From Paracoccaceae bacterium (GTDB lineage Bacteria > Pseudomonadota > Alphaproteobacteria > Rhodobacterales > Rhodobacteraceae), in the NCBI GenBank assembly GCA_003535335.1, contig DOHJ01000097.1, positions 10,776-18,972 of the forward strand: a stretch of 8,197 nt of DNA, given 5' to 3'. Each line of letters begins with the position of its first letter. Position 1 is the first letter of the stretch. Positions 1 to 7,328 of the stretch are shown in pieces. The notes under the pieces are model-generated. The model was not told where the DNA came from, did not search any database, and saw only the letters and a list, made by a program, of their open reading frames with translations. Made by a program: the position numbers and the translations under genes.

Positions 1-81
1 GATTAAACACTGTGCAAATCGCTCTAGCCCTTGATCCTTTGCTGCGTTAAGAACCCCCAACCAGTTACAAAGGCACCCAAA

Positions 82-1779
82 ATGGCACGTATCCTGATCA
101 CCTCCGCCCTGCCCTATATCAACGGCATCAAACATCTTGGCAATTTGGTCGGCAGCCAATTACCGGCCGATCTTTATGCCCGTTATTGCCGTGGGCGCGG
201 CCACGAAGTCATGTTTATCTGCGCCACAGACGAGCACGGAACCCCTGCCGAACTGGCCGCTGCCAAAGCCGGAATTCCGGTGGCCGATTATTGCGCCCAA
301 TTGCACAAGGTGCAGGCCGATATTGCCGATGGTTTTCGGCTTTCATTTGATCACTTTGGTCGCTCCTCCAGCCCGCAAAACCACGAATTGACCCAACATT
401 TCGCCGCCCGTCTGGCCGATAACAACCTAATCGAGGAAGTCAGCGACAAACAGGTTTATTCAAAGACCGACAAACGGTTTTTACCGGACCGTTATATCGA
501 GGGAACCTGCCCCAATTGCGGCTATGAACAGGCCCGAGGCGATCAATGCGATGAATGCACCAAACCGCTGTCTCCGGTTGATTTGATCGAACCCTATTCC
601 ACCATTTCCGGCTCTAAAGATCTGGAGGTGCGTGAAACCAAACACCTGTTCCTGCGCCAATCCAGAATGGTCGACCAACTGGATGAATGGATTTGTAGCA
701 AATCGGATTGGTCAATCCTGACCACCTCGATCGCTAAAAAATGGCTGGATGATGGCGACGGTTTGCGTGATCGTGGCATCACCCGCGATCTGGACTGGGG
801 CGTGCCTGTGCCGGAGATGCCGGGCAAGGTTTTTTACGTCTGGTTTGACGCCCCGATTGAATATATCGGTGCAACGGCCGAATGGGCACAAACCCAAGGT
901 CTGGACGATGCTGCATGGCAGCGCTGGTGGCGCACCGACAAAGGCGCCGATGATGTGCGCTACGTTCAATTTATGGGCAAAGACAACGTGCCGTTTCACA
1001 CCCTGTCATTTCCGGTCACCATCATGGGCTCAAACGAGCCTTGGAAGCTGGTCGATTACATCAAATCCTTTAACTACCTGAATTACGACGGCGGTCAGTT
1101 TTCAACCTCGCGCGGGCGCGGTGTGTTTATGGATCAGGCGCTGTCGATCCTGCCGTCCGATTACTGGCGCTGGTGGCTTTTGTCCCACGCACCGGAAAAT
1201 TCCGATAGCGAATTTACTTGGGAAAACTTTCAGGCCTCGGTGAACAAGGATCTGGCCGATGTGCTGGGCAATTTTGCCTCGCGCGTGACCAAATTCTGCC
1301 GTGCCAAGTTTGGCGAGGTGGTGCCCGAAGGCGGCGAATATGGCGCGGACGAAAAGGCGCTGATTGAAACCCTGACAAAACGCATCAAAGCCTATGGCGA
1401 ACACATGGATGCGATGGAAATCCGCAAATCCGCCGCCGAGCTGCGCGCCATCTGGGTTGCCGGCAATGAATATCTGCAAACGGCCGCGCCATGGAGCAAA
1501 TTCAAAACCGATCCCGCCGCCGCCGCCGCCATAATCCGGCTATCGCTAAACCTGATCCGGCTTTATGCGGTACTGTCTGCACCCTTCATTCCCGATGCGG
1601 CCAAAGCCTTGCAAGACGCGATGAAATGCGCTGACACCAGTTGGCCCGATGACGTGCAAGCCGCCCTGAACACCCTGCCCGCCGGTCATGAATTCACTGT
1701 GCCAGAGGTCACATTTGCCAAAATTTCCGACGCCCAGCGCGAAGAATGGCAACAGCAGTTTTCCGGCAAACGCGATTAG
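82..1779 (+). CDS. metG: Methionyl-tRNA synthetase (class I), 565 aa
   Basis: Cytoplasmic enzyme that charges tRNA-Met (initiator and elongator) with methionine using ATP. The HIGH-type motif is H18-L19-G20-N21. A single zinc knuckle of the CxxC-x9-CxxC type lies in the connective region (C143, C146, C156, C159). The KMSKS loop reads QFSTS (residues 339-343), followed by R344. The anticodon-binding helical domain follows, with a conserved Asn-to-Arg helix near NFASR and W471 in an APW motif, matching the anticodon-reading Trp of E. coli MetRS. The protein ends about 110 residues short of E. coli MetG and lacks the C-terminal EMAPII-like tRNA-binding domain, as many bacterial MetRS do. The ATG at 82 is chosen because AAAGG (69-73) sits 8 bases upstream and the protein then begins [12 protein letters not shown], the usual family start. 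An in-frame TTG at 31 would add 17 unlikely residues. The oddity is the loss of both KMSKS lysines. Confidence 0.97.
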   Translation: MARILITSALPYINGIKHLGNLVGSQLPADLYARYCRGRGHEVMFICATDEHGTPAELAAAKAGIPVADYCAQLHKVQADIADGFRLSFDHFGRSSSPQNHELTQHFAARLADNNLIEEVSDKQVYSKTDKRFLPDRYIEGTCPNCGYEQARGDQCDECTKPLSPVDLIEPYSTISGSKDLEVRETKHLFLRQSRMVDQLDEWICSKSDWSILTTSIAKKWLDDGDGLRDRGITRDLDWGVPVPEMPGKVFYVWFDAPIEYIGATAEWAQTQGLDDAAWQRWWRTDKGADDVRYVQFMGKDNVPFHTLSFPVTIMGSNEPWKLVDYIKSFNYLNYDGGQFSTSRGRGVFMDQALSILPSDYWRWWLLSHAPENSDSEFTWENFQASVNKDLADVLGNFASRVTKFCRAKFGEVVPEGGEYGADEKALIETLTKRIKAYGEHMDAMEIRKSAAELRAIWVAGNEYLQTAAPWSKFKTDPAAAAAIIRLSLNLIRLYAVLSAPFIPDAAKALQDAMKCADTSWPDDVQAALNTLPAGHEFTVPEVTFAKISDAQREEWQQQFSGKRD

Positions 1780-1866
1780 GGCTGCCCAGCGGCGACAAAC
1801 CCCATTGCCCGCCCCGCCCGCTGTGCTTTAGGATAGGCCAACAAAACCAATAAAAAGCAGAAAACC

Positions 1867-3831
1867 ATGCCAGCAGACGACCTTCTTTCGGGCAACAGCC
1901 CCGAGAAAAAATACGATGCCTCCTCGATCGAAGTGCTGGAGGGGCTGGAAGCCGTGCGCATGCGCCCCGGCATGTATATCGGCGGCACCGATGCGCGCGC
2001 CCTGCATCATCTGGTGGCCGAGGTTTTAGATAACTCGATGGACGAGGCCGTGGCCGGTCACGCAACCCGCATCGAAGTCGAGCTGCACGATAATTATTCC
2101 GTCACCATCCGTGACAACGGCCGTGGTATTCCGGTGGACCCGCACCCGAAATTCCCCGACAAATCCGCGCTCGAGGTGATTTTATGCACCCTGCACGCCG
2201 GTGGTAAATTCAACGGCGACAACTACGCCACTTCGGGTGGCCTAAACGGGGTTGGGTCCTCGGTGGTGAACGCGTTGTCTGACAGCATGGTTGTCGAAGT
2301 GGCGCGCGATCGAAAATTGTACCGGCAAAGTTTCTCGCGCGGCCTGCCTTTGGGCCCGATTGCCGAAATCGGTGCCGCCCCCAACCGGCGTGGCACCACG
2401 GTTACATTTCACCCTGACGCCGAAATATTCGGCACGCTGAAGTTCAAGCCATCGCGCCTGTGTGATCTGGTCAAATCCAAGGCATTCCTGTTTTCCGGCG
2501 TCGAAATCCGCTGGAAATCGGCGGTGGCCGATGGCGAAATGCCCCAGAGCGCCAAATTTCACTATCCCGGCGGGCTGGCCGAATACCTGACCGAGGTTCT
2601 GGGCAGTGCCGCAACTTATGCCGAGGCGCCATTTTCCGGCAAGGTCGAGTTTGGCGAAAAATTTGGCGAGGCCGGTTATGTGGAATGGGCCATTAACTGG
2701 ACCCCGTCGCGCGACGGTTTTATCAACAGCTATTGCAACACGGTGCCCACCCGCGAGGGCGGCACCCACGAGGCCGGATTTTGGGCCGCAATCCTGAAAG
2801 GCATCCGCGCTTATGGCGAATTGGTTGGCAATAAAAAATCCGCCTCGATCAACCGCGATGACCTGAGCACCGGTGGCTGTGCGCTGGTTTCGGTATTCAT
2901 TGCCAACCCCAGCTTTGTTGGTCAAACCAAAGACCGCCTGTCAAATGAATCCGCCCAGAAAATGGTGGAAAATTCGGTGCGGGACCATTTTGATAACTGG
3001 CTGGCAGCCGATACAAAATCAGCCGGTGCCATTCTGGATTTTCTGGTGCTGAGGGCCGAGGAACGCCTGAAACGCCGGGCCGAAAAAGAAACCCAGCGAA
3101 AATCGGCCACCAAAAAGCTGCGCCTGCCCGGCAAGCTGACCGATTGTTCAAACAACAGCCGTGAAGGCACGGAATTATTTATCGTGGAAGGCGATTCTGC
3201 GGGGGGATCGGCCAAAATGGCCCGTAACCGTAAAACACAGGCATTGTTGCCCTTACGGGGTAAAATTCTGAATGTTTTGGGTTCTGCCAGTTCGAAAATT
3301 GGCACAAATAATGAAATAAACGATCTGTCACAGGCCTTGGGTGTTGGGCTGGGCAGCCGCTTTAATCTGGATGATCTGCGCTATGAAAAAGTAATCATCA
3401 TGACCGATGCGGATGTTGACGGTGCCCACATTGCCGCATTGTTGATGACGTTTTTCTTCACCCAGATGCGCCCGATGATTGATGCGGGGCACCTGTATCT
3501 GGCCTGCCCGCCGCTGTTTCGACTGACCCAGGGGGCAAAACGGGTTTATTGCATCGACGAGGCTGAAAAAGCCGCGTGGATGGAAAAGGGGATTGGCGGC
3601 AAAGGCAAGATCGACGTTTCACGGTTTAAGGGCTTGGGTGAAATGGATGCCAAGGATCTGAAAGACACCACCATGAACCCCGAAAGTCGCACCTTGATCC
3701 GGGTGACAATCGAGGAAGATATGCCGGGCGACACCGCCGATCTGGTCGAGCGGTTGATGGGTAAAAAACCCGAGATGAGGTTTCAGTATATTCAGGAAAA
3801 CGCGCAGTTTGTCGAGGAGCTGGATGTTTAG
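1867..3831 (+). CDS. parE: DNA topoisomerase IV subunit B (ParE), 654 aa
   Basis: ATPase subunit of topoisomerase IV, which with ParC decatenates replicated chromosomes. The GHKL ATPase domain shows E52 and N56 in AEVLDNSMDE, DNGRGIP at 83-89, a glycine-rich lid GGLNGVG at 124-130, and the transducer lysine K355 in QTK. The Toprim domain has EGDSAGG from E441 and the metal-binding DADVD at D514/D516/D518, followed by FKGLGEMD. The end (RFQYIQENAQFVEELDV) is typical of the GyrB/ParE family. ParE is preferred over GyrB because the length is about 650, there is no long GyrB tail insertion, and the stretch after PLRGKILNV (ASSKIGTNNEINDLSQALG) matches the alphaproteobacterial ParE pattern. The start is the first ATG after metG; its ribosome site is weak (an A-rich stretch with AGCAGAAAA). 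The oddity is Asn127 where the family normally has His. The gene follows metG by 87 bases, with no clear terminator between them. Confidence 0.95.
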   Translation: MPADDLLSGNSPEKKYDASSIEVLEGLEAVRMRPGMYIGGTDARALHHLVAEVLDNSMDEAVAGHATRIEVELHDNYSVTIRDNGRGIPVDPHPKFPDKSALEVILCTLHAGGKFNGDNYATSGGLNGVGSSVVNALSDSMVVEVARDRKLYRQSFSRGLPLGPIAEIGAAPNRRGTTVTFHPDAEIFGTLKFKPSRLCDLVKSKAFLFSGVEIRWKSAVADGEMPQSAKFHYPGGLAEYLTEVLGSAATYAEAPFSGKVEFGEKFGEAGYVEWAINWTPSRDGFINSYCNTVPTREGGTHEAGFWAAILKGIRAYGELVGNKKSASINRDDLSTGGCALVSVFIANPSFVGQTKDRLSNESAQKMVENSVRDHFDNWLAADTKSAGAILDFLVLRAEERLKRRAEKETQRKSATKKLRLPGKLTDCSNNSREGTELFIVEGDSAGGSAKMARNRKTQALLPLRGKILNVLGSASSKIGTNNEINDLSQALGVGLGSRFNLDDLRYEKVIIMTDADVDGAHIAALLMTFFFTQMRPMIDAGHLYLACPPLFRLTQGAKRVYCIDEAEKAAWMEKGIGGKGKIDVSRFKGLGEMDAKDLKDTTMNPESRTLIRVTIEEDMPGDTADLVERLMGKKPEMRFQYIQENAQFVEELDV

Positions 3832-3899
3832 AATAACAGGGCCACATGAGGGTCATGTTATTTTGCTGCAAGCTTTAAAAACCATCATGACCCTGCCCT
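3832..3899 (+). repeat. Overlapping inverted repeats between parE and hmuT
   Basis: Two hairpins can be drawn directly after the parE stop codon. The first pairs AATAACA (3832-3838) with TGTTATT (3856-3862), a 7-bp AT-rich stem with a 17-base loop. The second pairs AGGGTCATG (3849-3857) with CATGACCCT (3886-3894), a perfect 9-bp stem with a 28-base loop. It can be extended by AGGGC (3838-3842) with GCCCT (3895-3899), leaving a 6-base bulge on the left arm. The two structures share 3856-3857 and cannot form together. The second has no T-run after it, so it is not a standard intrinsic terminator. The first is followed by a short T stretch and could be a weak one. The repeats are visible in the sequence; any regulatory role is inference. 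Confidence 0.5.
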
Positions 3900-3944
3900 A
3901 TTTACCATCTCTGGTACAAACCGGCTGATCTGACCGCTTGCACC

Positions 3945-3960
3945 GTTCAAAATTTCAAAC
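3945..3960. promoter_or_regulatory. AT-rich imperfect palindrome upstream of hmuT
   Basis: The 16 bases GTTCAAAATTTCAAAC are symmetric at 12 positions around a central AAATTT and contain TTCAAA twice, 8 bases apart. They lie about 85 bases upstream of the hmuT start, where an iron-responsive operator could sit. The sequence does not match the Fur, RirA or Irr consensus boxes as I remember them, so no regulator is assigned. It may be chance in an AT-rich stretch. Confidence 0.25.
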
Positions 3961-4034
3961 TAAAACTATCAACAATACCAAAAGCCAAGAGTCGCCCGCA
4001 AATAGCGACCACAGCCGGAAATGTATGATTATAG

Positions 4035-4039
4035 AAAGG
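4035..4039 (+). promoter_or_regulatory. Ribosome binding site deciding the hmuT start
   Basis: AAAGG, 6 bases before the ATG at 4046. It favours that start over the in-frame ATG at 4025 (GGAA only 4 bases upstream) and the TTG at 3938. Only the 4046 start places a clean signal peptide at the N terminus. Confidence 0.7.
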
Positions 4040-4045
4040 TCTGCC

Positions 4046-4924
4046 ATGACCCGCCCCGTAAAACTGTTGCGTGTTTCGTTTCTTGCTTTTTTTATCGCCA
4101 TCACAGGGCTGCAAACCGCCAGTGCCGACACGGTTTACCCCGATAAAAACAGAATTGTGTCCGCCGGTGGTTCGATCACCGAAATCATTTTTGAGCTGGG
4201 AGAGCAAGACCGCCTGGTCGCCCGTGACAGCACCTCTAATTACCCCGAAGCCGCGATAAAACTGCCCGATGTCGGCTATATGCGCCGGTTGTCACCCGAA
4301 GGTGTTCTATCGGTCAATCCCGATCTGATTATCGCAATCGAGGGCAGCGGGCCGAAAGAAACCATCGAATTGCTGGCCGAGGCCGACATTCCTTTTGTCA
4401 TGATCCCGAATGAATTTTCACGCGCCGGAATTGTTGCCAAAATCAACGCGGTTGCCAACACTTTGGGGGTGGAGCAGCAGGGGGCAAAAATGGCCGCCGA
4501 ACTGGATGCCGCGCTAAAAGAGGCCGAGGATAAGGCCAATGCGGTTGAAAGCAAAAAACGCATCATGTTTGTGTTGACCGCGCGCGGTGGGCGCTACCTG
4601 ATTTCAGGGACCGGCACGGCGGCGGACGGCATTATCCGCATGGCAGGCGGCATCAATGCGGTGAGCCAATACGAGGGCTATAAACCCCTGACGGATGAAG
4701 CCATGTCAGCGGCCAAGCCAGATATTATTTTGCTTATGCAACGCACCGGCCAGCACCAGATCACCGATGAGGATCTGGCCAATCAGCCGGCAATCGCCAT
4801 TACGCCTGCGGGCCAGTCCAAAAATTTCGTGCGGATGGACGGGATGTATATGTTGGGATTCGGGCCACGCACAGCCCGCGCAATTGTCGATTTGAACAAA
4901 TTGTTTTACCCGAACGAAAGCTGA
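4046..4924 (+). CDS. hmuT: Heme ABC transporter, periplasmic heme-binding protein (HmuT)
   Basis: Captures heme in the periplasm and hands it to the HmuUV transporter. The 292-residue precursor has a classical Sec signal peptide: basic start with R3, K6 and R9, hydrophobic core LAFFIAI, and cleavage predicted after A27 (ASA|D). The mature part is a class III (BtuF/FhuD-type) binding protein. VGYMRRLSPEG carries Tyr78, at the position of the heme-ligating Tyr of ShuT/HmuT. E46 in the GGSITEIIFELG segment is a candidate for the salt bridge to the permease. The only histidine in the mature protein is H237, near the C terminus, so a Tyr plus His double ligation as in Yersinia HmuT looks unlikely; this is inferred from motif position. 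The gene heads a compact operon with hmuU and hmuV and is separated from parE by 214 bases, so it probably has its own promoter. Vitamin B12 or siderophore binding is the alternative, but the GYMRxLSPEG context favours heme. Confidence 0.9.
   Translation: MTRPVKLLRVSFLAFFIAITGLQTASADTVYPDKNRIVSAGGSITEIIFELGEQDRLVARDSTSNYPEAAIKLPDVGYMRRLSPEGVLSVNPDLIIAIEGSGPKETIELLAEADIPFVMIPNEFSRAGIVAKINAVANTLGVEQQGAKMAAELDAALKEAEDKANAVESKKRIMFVLTARGGRYLISGTGTAADGIIRMAGGINAVSQYEGYKPLTDEAMSAAKPDIILLMQRTGQHQITDEDLANQPAIAITPAGQSKNFVRMDGMYMLGFGPRTARAIVDLNKLFYPNES
4916..4920 (+). promoter_or_regulatory. Ribosome binding site for the TTG start of hmuU
   Basis: GAAAG lies at the very end of hmuT, 8 bases before TTG at 4929. 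It supports a non-ATG start and suggests translation coupled to termination of hmuT at 4922-4924. The next candidate, ATG at 5004, lacks a comparable upstream site. Confidence 0.5.
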
Positions 4925-4928
4925 TATA

Positions 4929-6014
4929 TTGGCCGAAATAACCAGCCAGAGCGCCAGTCACAAACCGGCCAAACCCGTCGGGGATCGCCGCCAACGGGCC
5001 AGAATGATGAGCCTGTTTTTAGTCCTGCTTTTATTGGCCTCGGCCCTGTTCAGCCTGATGTACGGCGCATCAGGTATTTCATTTTGGTCGGTGATTTCGG
5101 ACTTATTGGCCGGCAACCAGTTGGAATTACGCGAGCGCGTGGTGCTGTTTGACATCCGCCTGCCGCGCATGGTGATGGGGGTTTTGGTCGGGGCCTCATT
5201 AGCGGTTTCCGGCGCGGTGATGCAGGGGTTGTTTCGCAATCCGCTGGCTGATCCGGGTCTGGTCGGGGTCAGTGCAGGGGCCGGGCTGGGAGCCATTATC
5301 GCGATTGTGCTTGGTGGCTATCTGCCGCTGTATCTATCTGAAATATTTGGCTATTATCTGGTTCCCTTTGCGGCCTTTATCGGCGGCTGGGGCTCGACCA
5401 TGATCCTTTATCGGGTGTCCACCCGCCACGGGCGCACCTCGGTTGCCACCATGTTGCTGGCCGGTATCGCGCTGGGCGCGCTGGCAGGGGCGCTATCGGG
5501 CGTGCTGGTTTATCTGGCAGATGACGCACAGCTGCGCGATTTGACATTTTGGGGCATGGGCTCACTGGCGGGGGCAACCTGGACCAAGGTTTTCGCCGCA
5601 GCCCCGATCATCTTGCTGGCAATGGGTGTTGCGCCGTTTCTGGCCAAGGGACTGAATGGTCTGGCGCTGGGAGAAGCCACAGCGCATCACATCGGCATCA
5701 GCGTGCAAGCTGTTAAAAACACTGCAATTTTAAGCGTGGCAGCGGCCACCGGAGCAGCCGTGGCCGTGAGCGGCGGTATTGGATTTATCGGCATCATCGT
5801 ACCGCATCTTTTGCGCCTTGCGGTGGGGCCGGATCACAAATACCTGCTGCCCAACGCCGCCCTTTTGGGGGCCAGCATGCTGCTGGGCTCAGACGTGATC
5901 AGCCGCACGATTATTGCACCGGCCGAGCTGCCGATTGGCATTGTCACCGCCACCCTTGGCGCGCCGATATTTTTGTGGATCCTGCTGCGCCGCCGTGGCG
6001 TGGTTGATATGTGA
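4929..6014 (+). CDS. hmuU: Heme ABC transporter permease (HmuU, FecCD family)
   Basis: Inner-membrane permease that forms the heme channel as a dimer. Its 361 residues are mostly hydrophobic helices, consistent with the 10-helix BtuC/FecCD fold. The family hallmark NPLADPGLVGVSAGAG starts at N104. The cytoplasmic segment GLALGEATAHHIGI (from G244) is where the ATPase docks in this family. GFIGIIVPHLLR (285-296) is the other family signature. The N terminus before the first membrane helix is a basic, polar tail of about 26 residues. The start is taken as TTG 4929, 4 bases after the hmuT stop and preceded by GAAAG; ATG at 5004 would remove most of the tail and is the main alternative. Substrate is assigned from the neighbouring HmuT and HmuV, since the permease alone would not distinguish heme from siderophores or B12. 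Confidence 0.92.
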   Translation: MAEITSQSASHKPAKPVGDRRQRARMMSLFLVLLLLASALFSLMYGASGISFWSVISDLLAGNQLELRERVVLFDIRLPRMVMGVLVGASLAVSGAVMQGLFRNPLADPGLVGVSAGAGLGAIIAIVLGGYLPLYLSEIFGYYLVPFAAFIGGWGSTMILYRVSTRHGRTSVATMLLAGIALGALAGALSGVLVYLADDAQLRDLTFWGMGSLAGATWTKVFAAAPIILLAMGVAPFLAKGLNGLALGEATAHHIGISVQAVKNTAILSVAAATGAAVAVSGGIGFIGIIVPHLLRLAVGPDHKYLLPNAALLGASMLLGSDVISRTIIAPAELPIGIVTATLGAPIFLWILLRRRGVVDM

Positions 6015-6016
6015 GG
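6013..6016 (+). promoter_or_regulatory. Ribosome binding site of hmuV overlapping the hmuU stop
   Basis: GAGG shares its first two bases with the TGA stop of hmuU and lies 7 bases before the hmuV ATG at 6024. This arrangement points to translational coupling of permease and ATPase. Confidence 0.65.
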
Positions 6017-6023
6017 CGCGGGT

Positions 6024-6803
6024 ATGCTGACGGCCAAAAACATCTCTGTCACTCTGGGCAAAAAACCGATCCTGAACAATGTGGATTTTAGCGCCAATGC
6101 CGGTGAAATCACTGCTATCGTCGGCCCTAACGGATCAGGTAAAACCACTTTGTTGCGGGCAATCACCGCAGATCTGGAATTTAGCGGATCGGTGCATTTG
6201 AATGGTCATGACACCCGCCAGATGAAAGCTTACGAGCTGGCGGCTATTCGCGCCGTATTGCCGCAATCCACCAGTTTGGCGTTTCCGTTTAACGTGCTGG
6301 AAGTGGTGCGCCTTGGCCTGACCACCGGTGGCGAAGCCCAGCGTGAAAATTTGCCAATGCAGGCGCTGGCCCGTGTCGGTTTAACGGGGTTCGAGGCCAA
6401 ATATTATCAGGAATTGTCAGGTGGCGAGCAACAGCGGGTGCAACTGGCCAGGGTTTTGGCCCAAGTCTGGGAGCCGGTGATCCAAGGCGCGCCACGCTGG
6501 CTGTTTCTGGATGAGCCAGTCGCCAGTCTTGATATTGGTCATCAATTGATGGTGATGGGTTTGGCCAAAACCTATGCCGATGCCGGTGGCGGGGTGATTG
6601 CGGTGATGCATGATTTGAACCTGACGGCGATGTTTGCCAATCGGGTCGCCTTGATTGATCGCGGTGAAATGGTGGCCCAAGGGCGCCCTGCCGAGGTGAT
6701 GCGCGAAAAAACCCTGTCGGATGCTTATGGGTGTCATTTACGCATCAACACCACCCCGCCCGATGGCGAGGTGTTTTTGCTGCCCCATGTGGCAACGATT
6801 TAA
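6024..6803 (+). CDS. hmuV: Heme ABC transporter ATP-binding protein (HmuV)
   Basis: Cytoplasmic ATPase that powers heme import through HmuU. At 259 residues it has the normal family length and every ABC motif: Walker A GPNGSGKTT (34-42), Q-loop Gln81 in LPQST, signature LSGGEQQ (131-137), Walker B ending LFLDEP with D163 and E164, D-loop ASLD (167-170), and switch His196 in VMHDLN. The segment AQVWEP..GAPRWLFLDEP, with a short insertion before Walker B, fits HmuV proteins better than generic FecE. The gene starts 9 bases after hmuU, and its stop overlaps the stop of the convergent gene on the other strand, so no separate terminator fits between them. Confidence 0.95.
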   Translation: MLTAKNISVTLGKKPILNNVDFSANAGEITAIVGPNGSGKTTLLRAITADLEFSGSVHLNGHDTRQMKAYELAAIRAVLPQSTSLAFPFNVLEVVRLGLTTGGEAQRENLPMQALARVGLTGFEAKYYQELSGGEQQRVQLARVLAQVWEPVIQGAPRWLFLDEPVASLDIGHQLMVMGLAKTYADAGGGVIAVMHDLNLTAMFANRVALIDRGEMVAQGRPAEVMREKTLSDAYGCHLRINTTPPDGEVFLLPHVATI

Positions 6804-7321
6804 GGCATCAAAATATCGCTGCGTTTAAATGTTGCGTTTTCGGTGCTGGCGTCATCATAAACCAGCATCAAAGTCAGGCTGTTTACGAACCCCGGATCAA
6901 ATGTTTTGTACGGCATCACCGTTTCCATCGTCAACGCGTTGGGCTGACCTGTGTTGAGATGGCATTTTTCCATTTCCCAGATTTTGGCGGGGCCTTGATT
7001 GATCGAATAACGGATTTCATGCAAACCACAGCGCCATGCCAGCAGGTTGGATAAATACAAAAGATCCTTGCCTTCATATTCGCGCACAGCGGCCCAGTGG
7101 GCTTTGGTCATGCTCAGGATCGGTTTAACCTCGGTGGCTGTGGTGTATTTTCCGGTTGGCTCTTGGGGTTCGGGTTGCCAGCCATCCTGTGTTTTCCCAT
7201 CCGGCGTGACCGAATTTGCAACCAGCTGATCATTCGCAGCAATAGCCCCGTCTGTGAACTGCGGGCTGGCCCCCAAACCGGTTTCAATTGCAATTGTGAT
7301 AAATAAAATAAAATAAAACAT
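6800..7321 (-). CDS. Putative exported protein of unknown function, 173 aa
   Basis: I do not recognise a named family, though the central part resembles proteins I associate with Rhodobacteraceae genomes. The N terminus is a short hydrophobic stretch (FYFILFITIAI) ending in GLGA, like a Sec signal peptide but with no basic residue before it; cleavage after A18 is possible. A proline- and glutamate-rich linker (about 30-65) precedes a compact domain, VKPILSMTKAHWAAVREYEG onward, with two cysteines (C98, C120) that could form a disulfide, as expected for a periplasmic protein. The start is well supported: GGAG on the minus strand (7332-7329) lies 7 bases before ATG, and an in-frame TAG closes the frame 7 codons upstream. 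It converges on hmuV, with the stops interleaved in TTAA. A link to heme uptake is possible but not shown. Confidence that it is a real gene is high; its function is unknown. Confidence 0.8.
   Translation of the reverse strand: MFYFILFITIAIETGLGASPQFTDGAIAANDQLVANSVTPDGKTQDGWQPEPQEPTGKYTTATEVKPILSMTKAHWAAVREYEGKDLLYLSNLLAWRCGLHEIRYSINQGPAKIWEMEKCHLNTGQPNALTMETVMPYKTFDPGFVNSLTLMLVYDDASTENATFKRSDILMP
7300..7318. repeat. Short tandem repeat of TAAAA at the 5' end of a gene
   Basis: Three perfect copies of TAAAA (7304-7318) plus a partial TAAA (7300-7303). On the minus strand the tract begins directly after the start codon of the exported-protein gene and encodes the first residues of its hydrophobic leader. 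The unit length is not a multiple of three, so gain or loss of a unit would shift the frame. The copy number is low. Confidence 0.6.
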
Positions 7322-7328
7322 GTGTCTT

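Noticed and set aside
31..81. Upstream TTG start for metG adding 17 residues
   Set aside because: The extra residues do not look like a MetRS N terminus, and the ATG at 82 has AAAGG at good spacing.
1..81. tRNA gene or coding tail of a preceding gene at the left edge
   Set aside because: No cloverleaf arms or CCA end visible, and no frame with recognisable protein content.
1780..1866. Terminator or strong promoter between metG and parE
   Set aside because: GC-rich, with GCTGCCCAGC as the only small symmetry and no T-run. A TTGCCC / TAGGAT pair (1805-1834, 18-base spacer) is too weak to call a promoter.
2242..2925. Minus-strand open frame of 227 codons inside parE
   Set aside because: It lies wholly within the well-supported parE gene, and its composition is that of an antisense shadow.
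4024..4029. TATGAT as a -10 box for hmuT
   Set aside because: It matches 5 of 6 bases but has no -35 partner and would start transcription at or inside the ribosome binding site.
4021..4146. Small open frame overlapping the hmuT start in another frame (41 codons)
   Set aside because: No ribosome site, and a Cys/His/Arg-rich translation typical of out-of-frame reading of the hmuT signal-peptide region.
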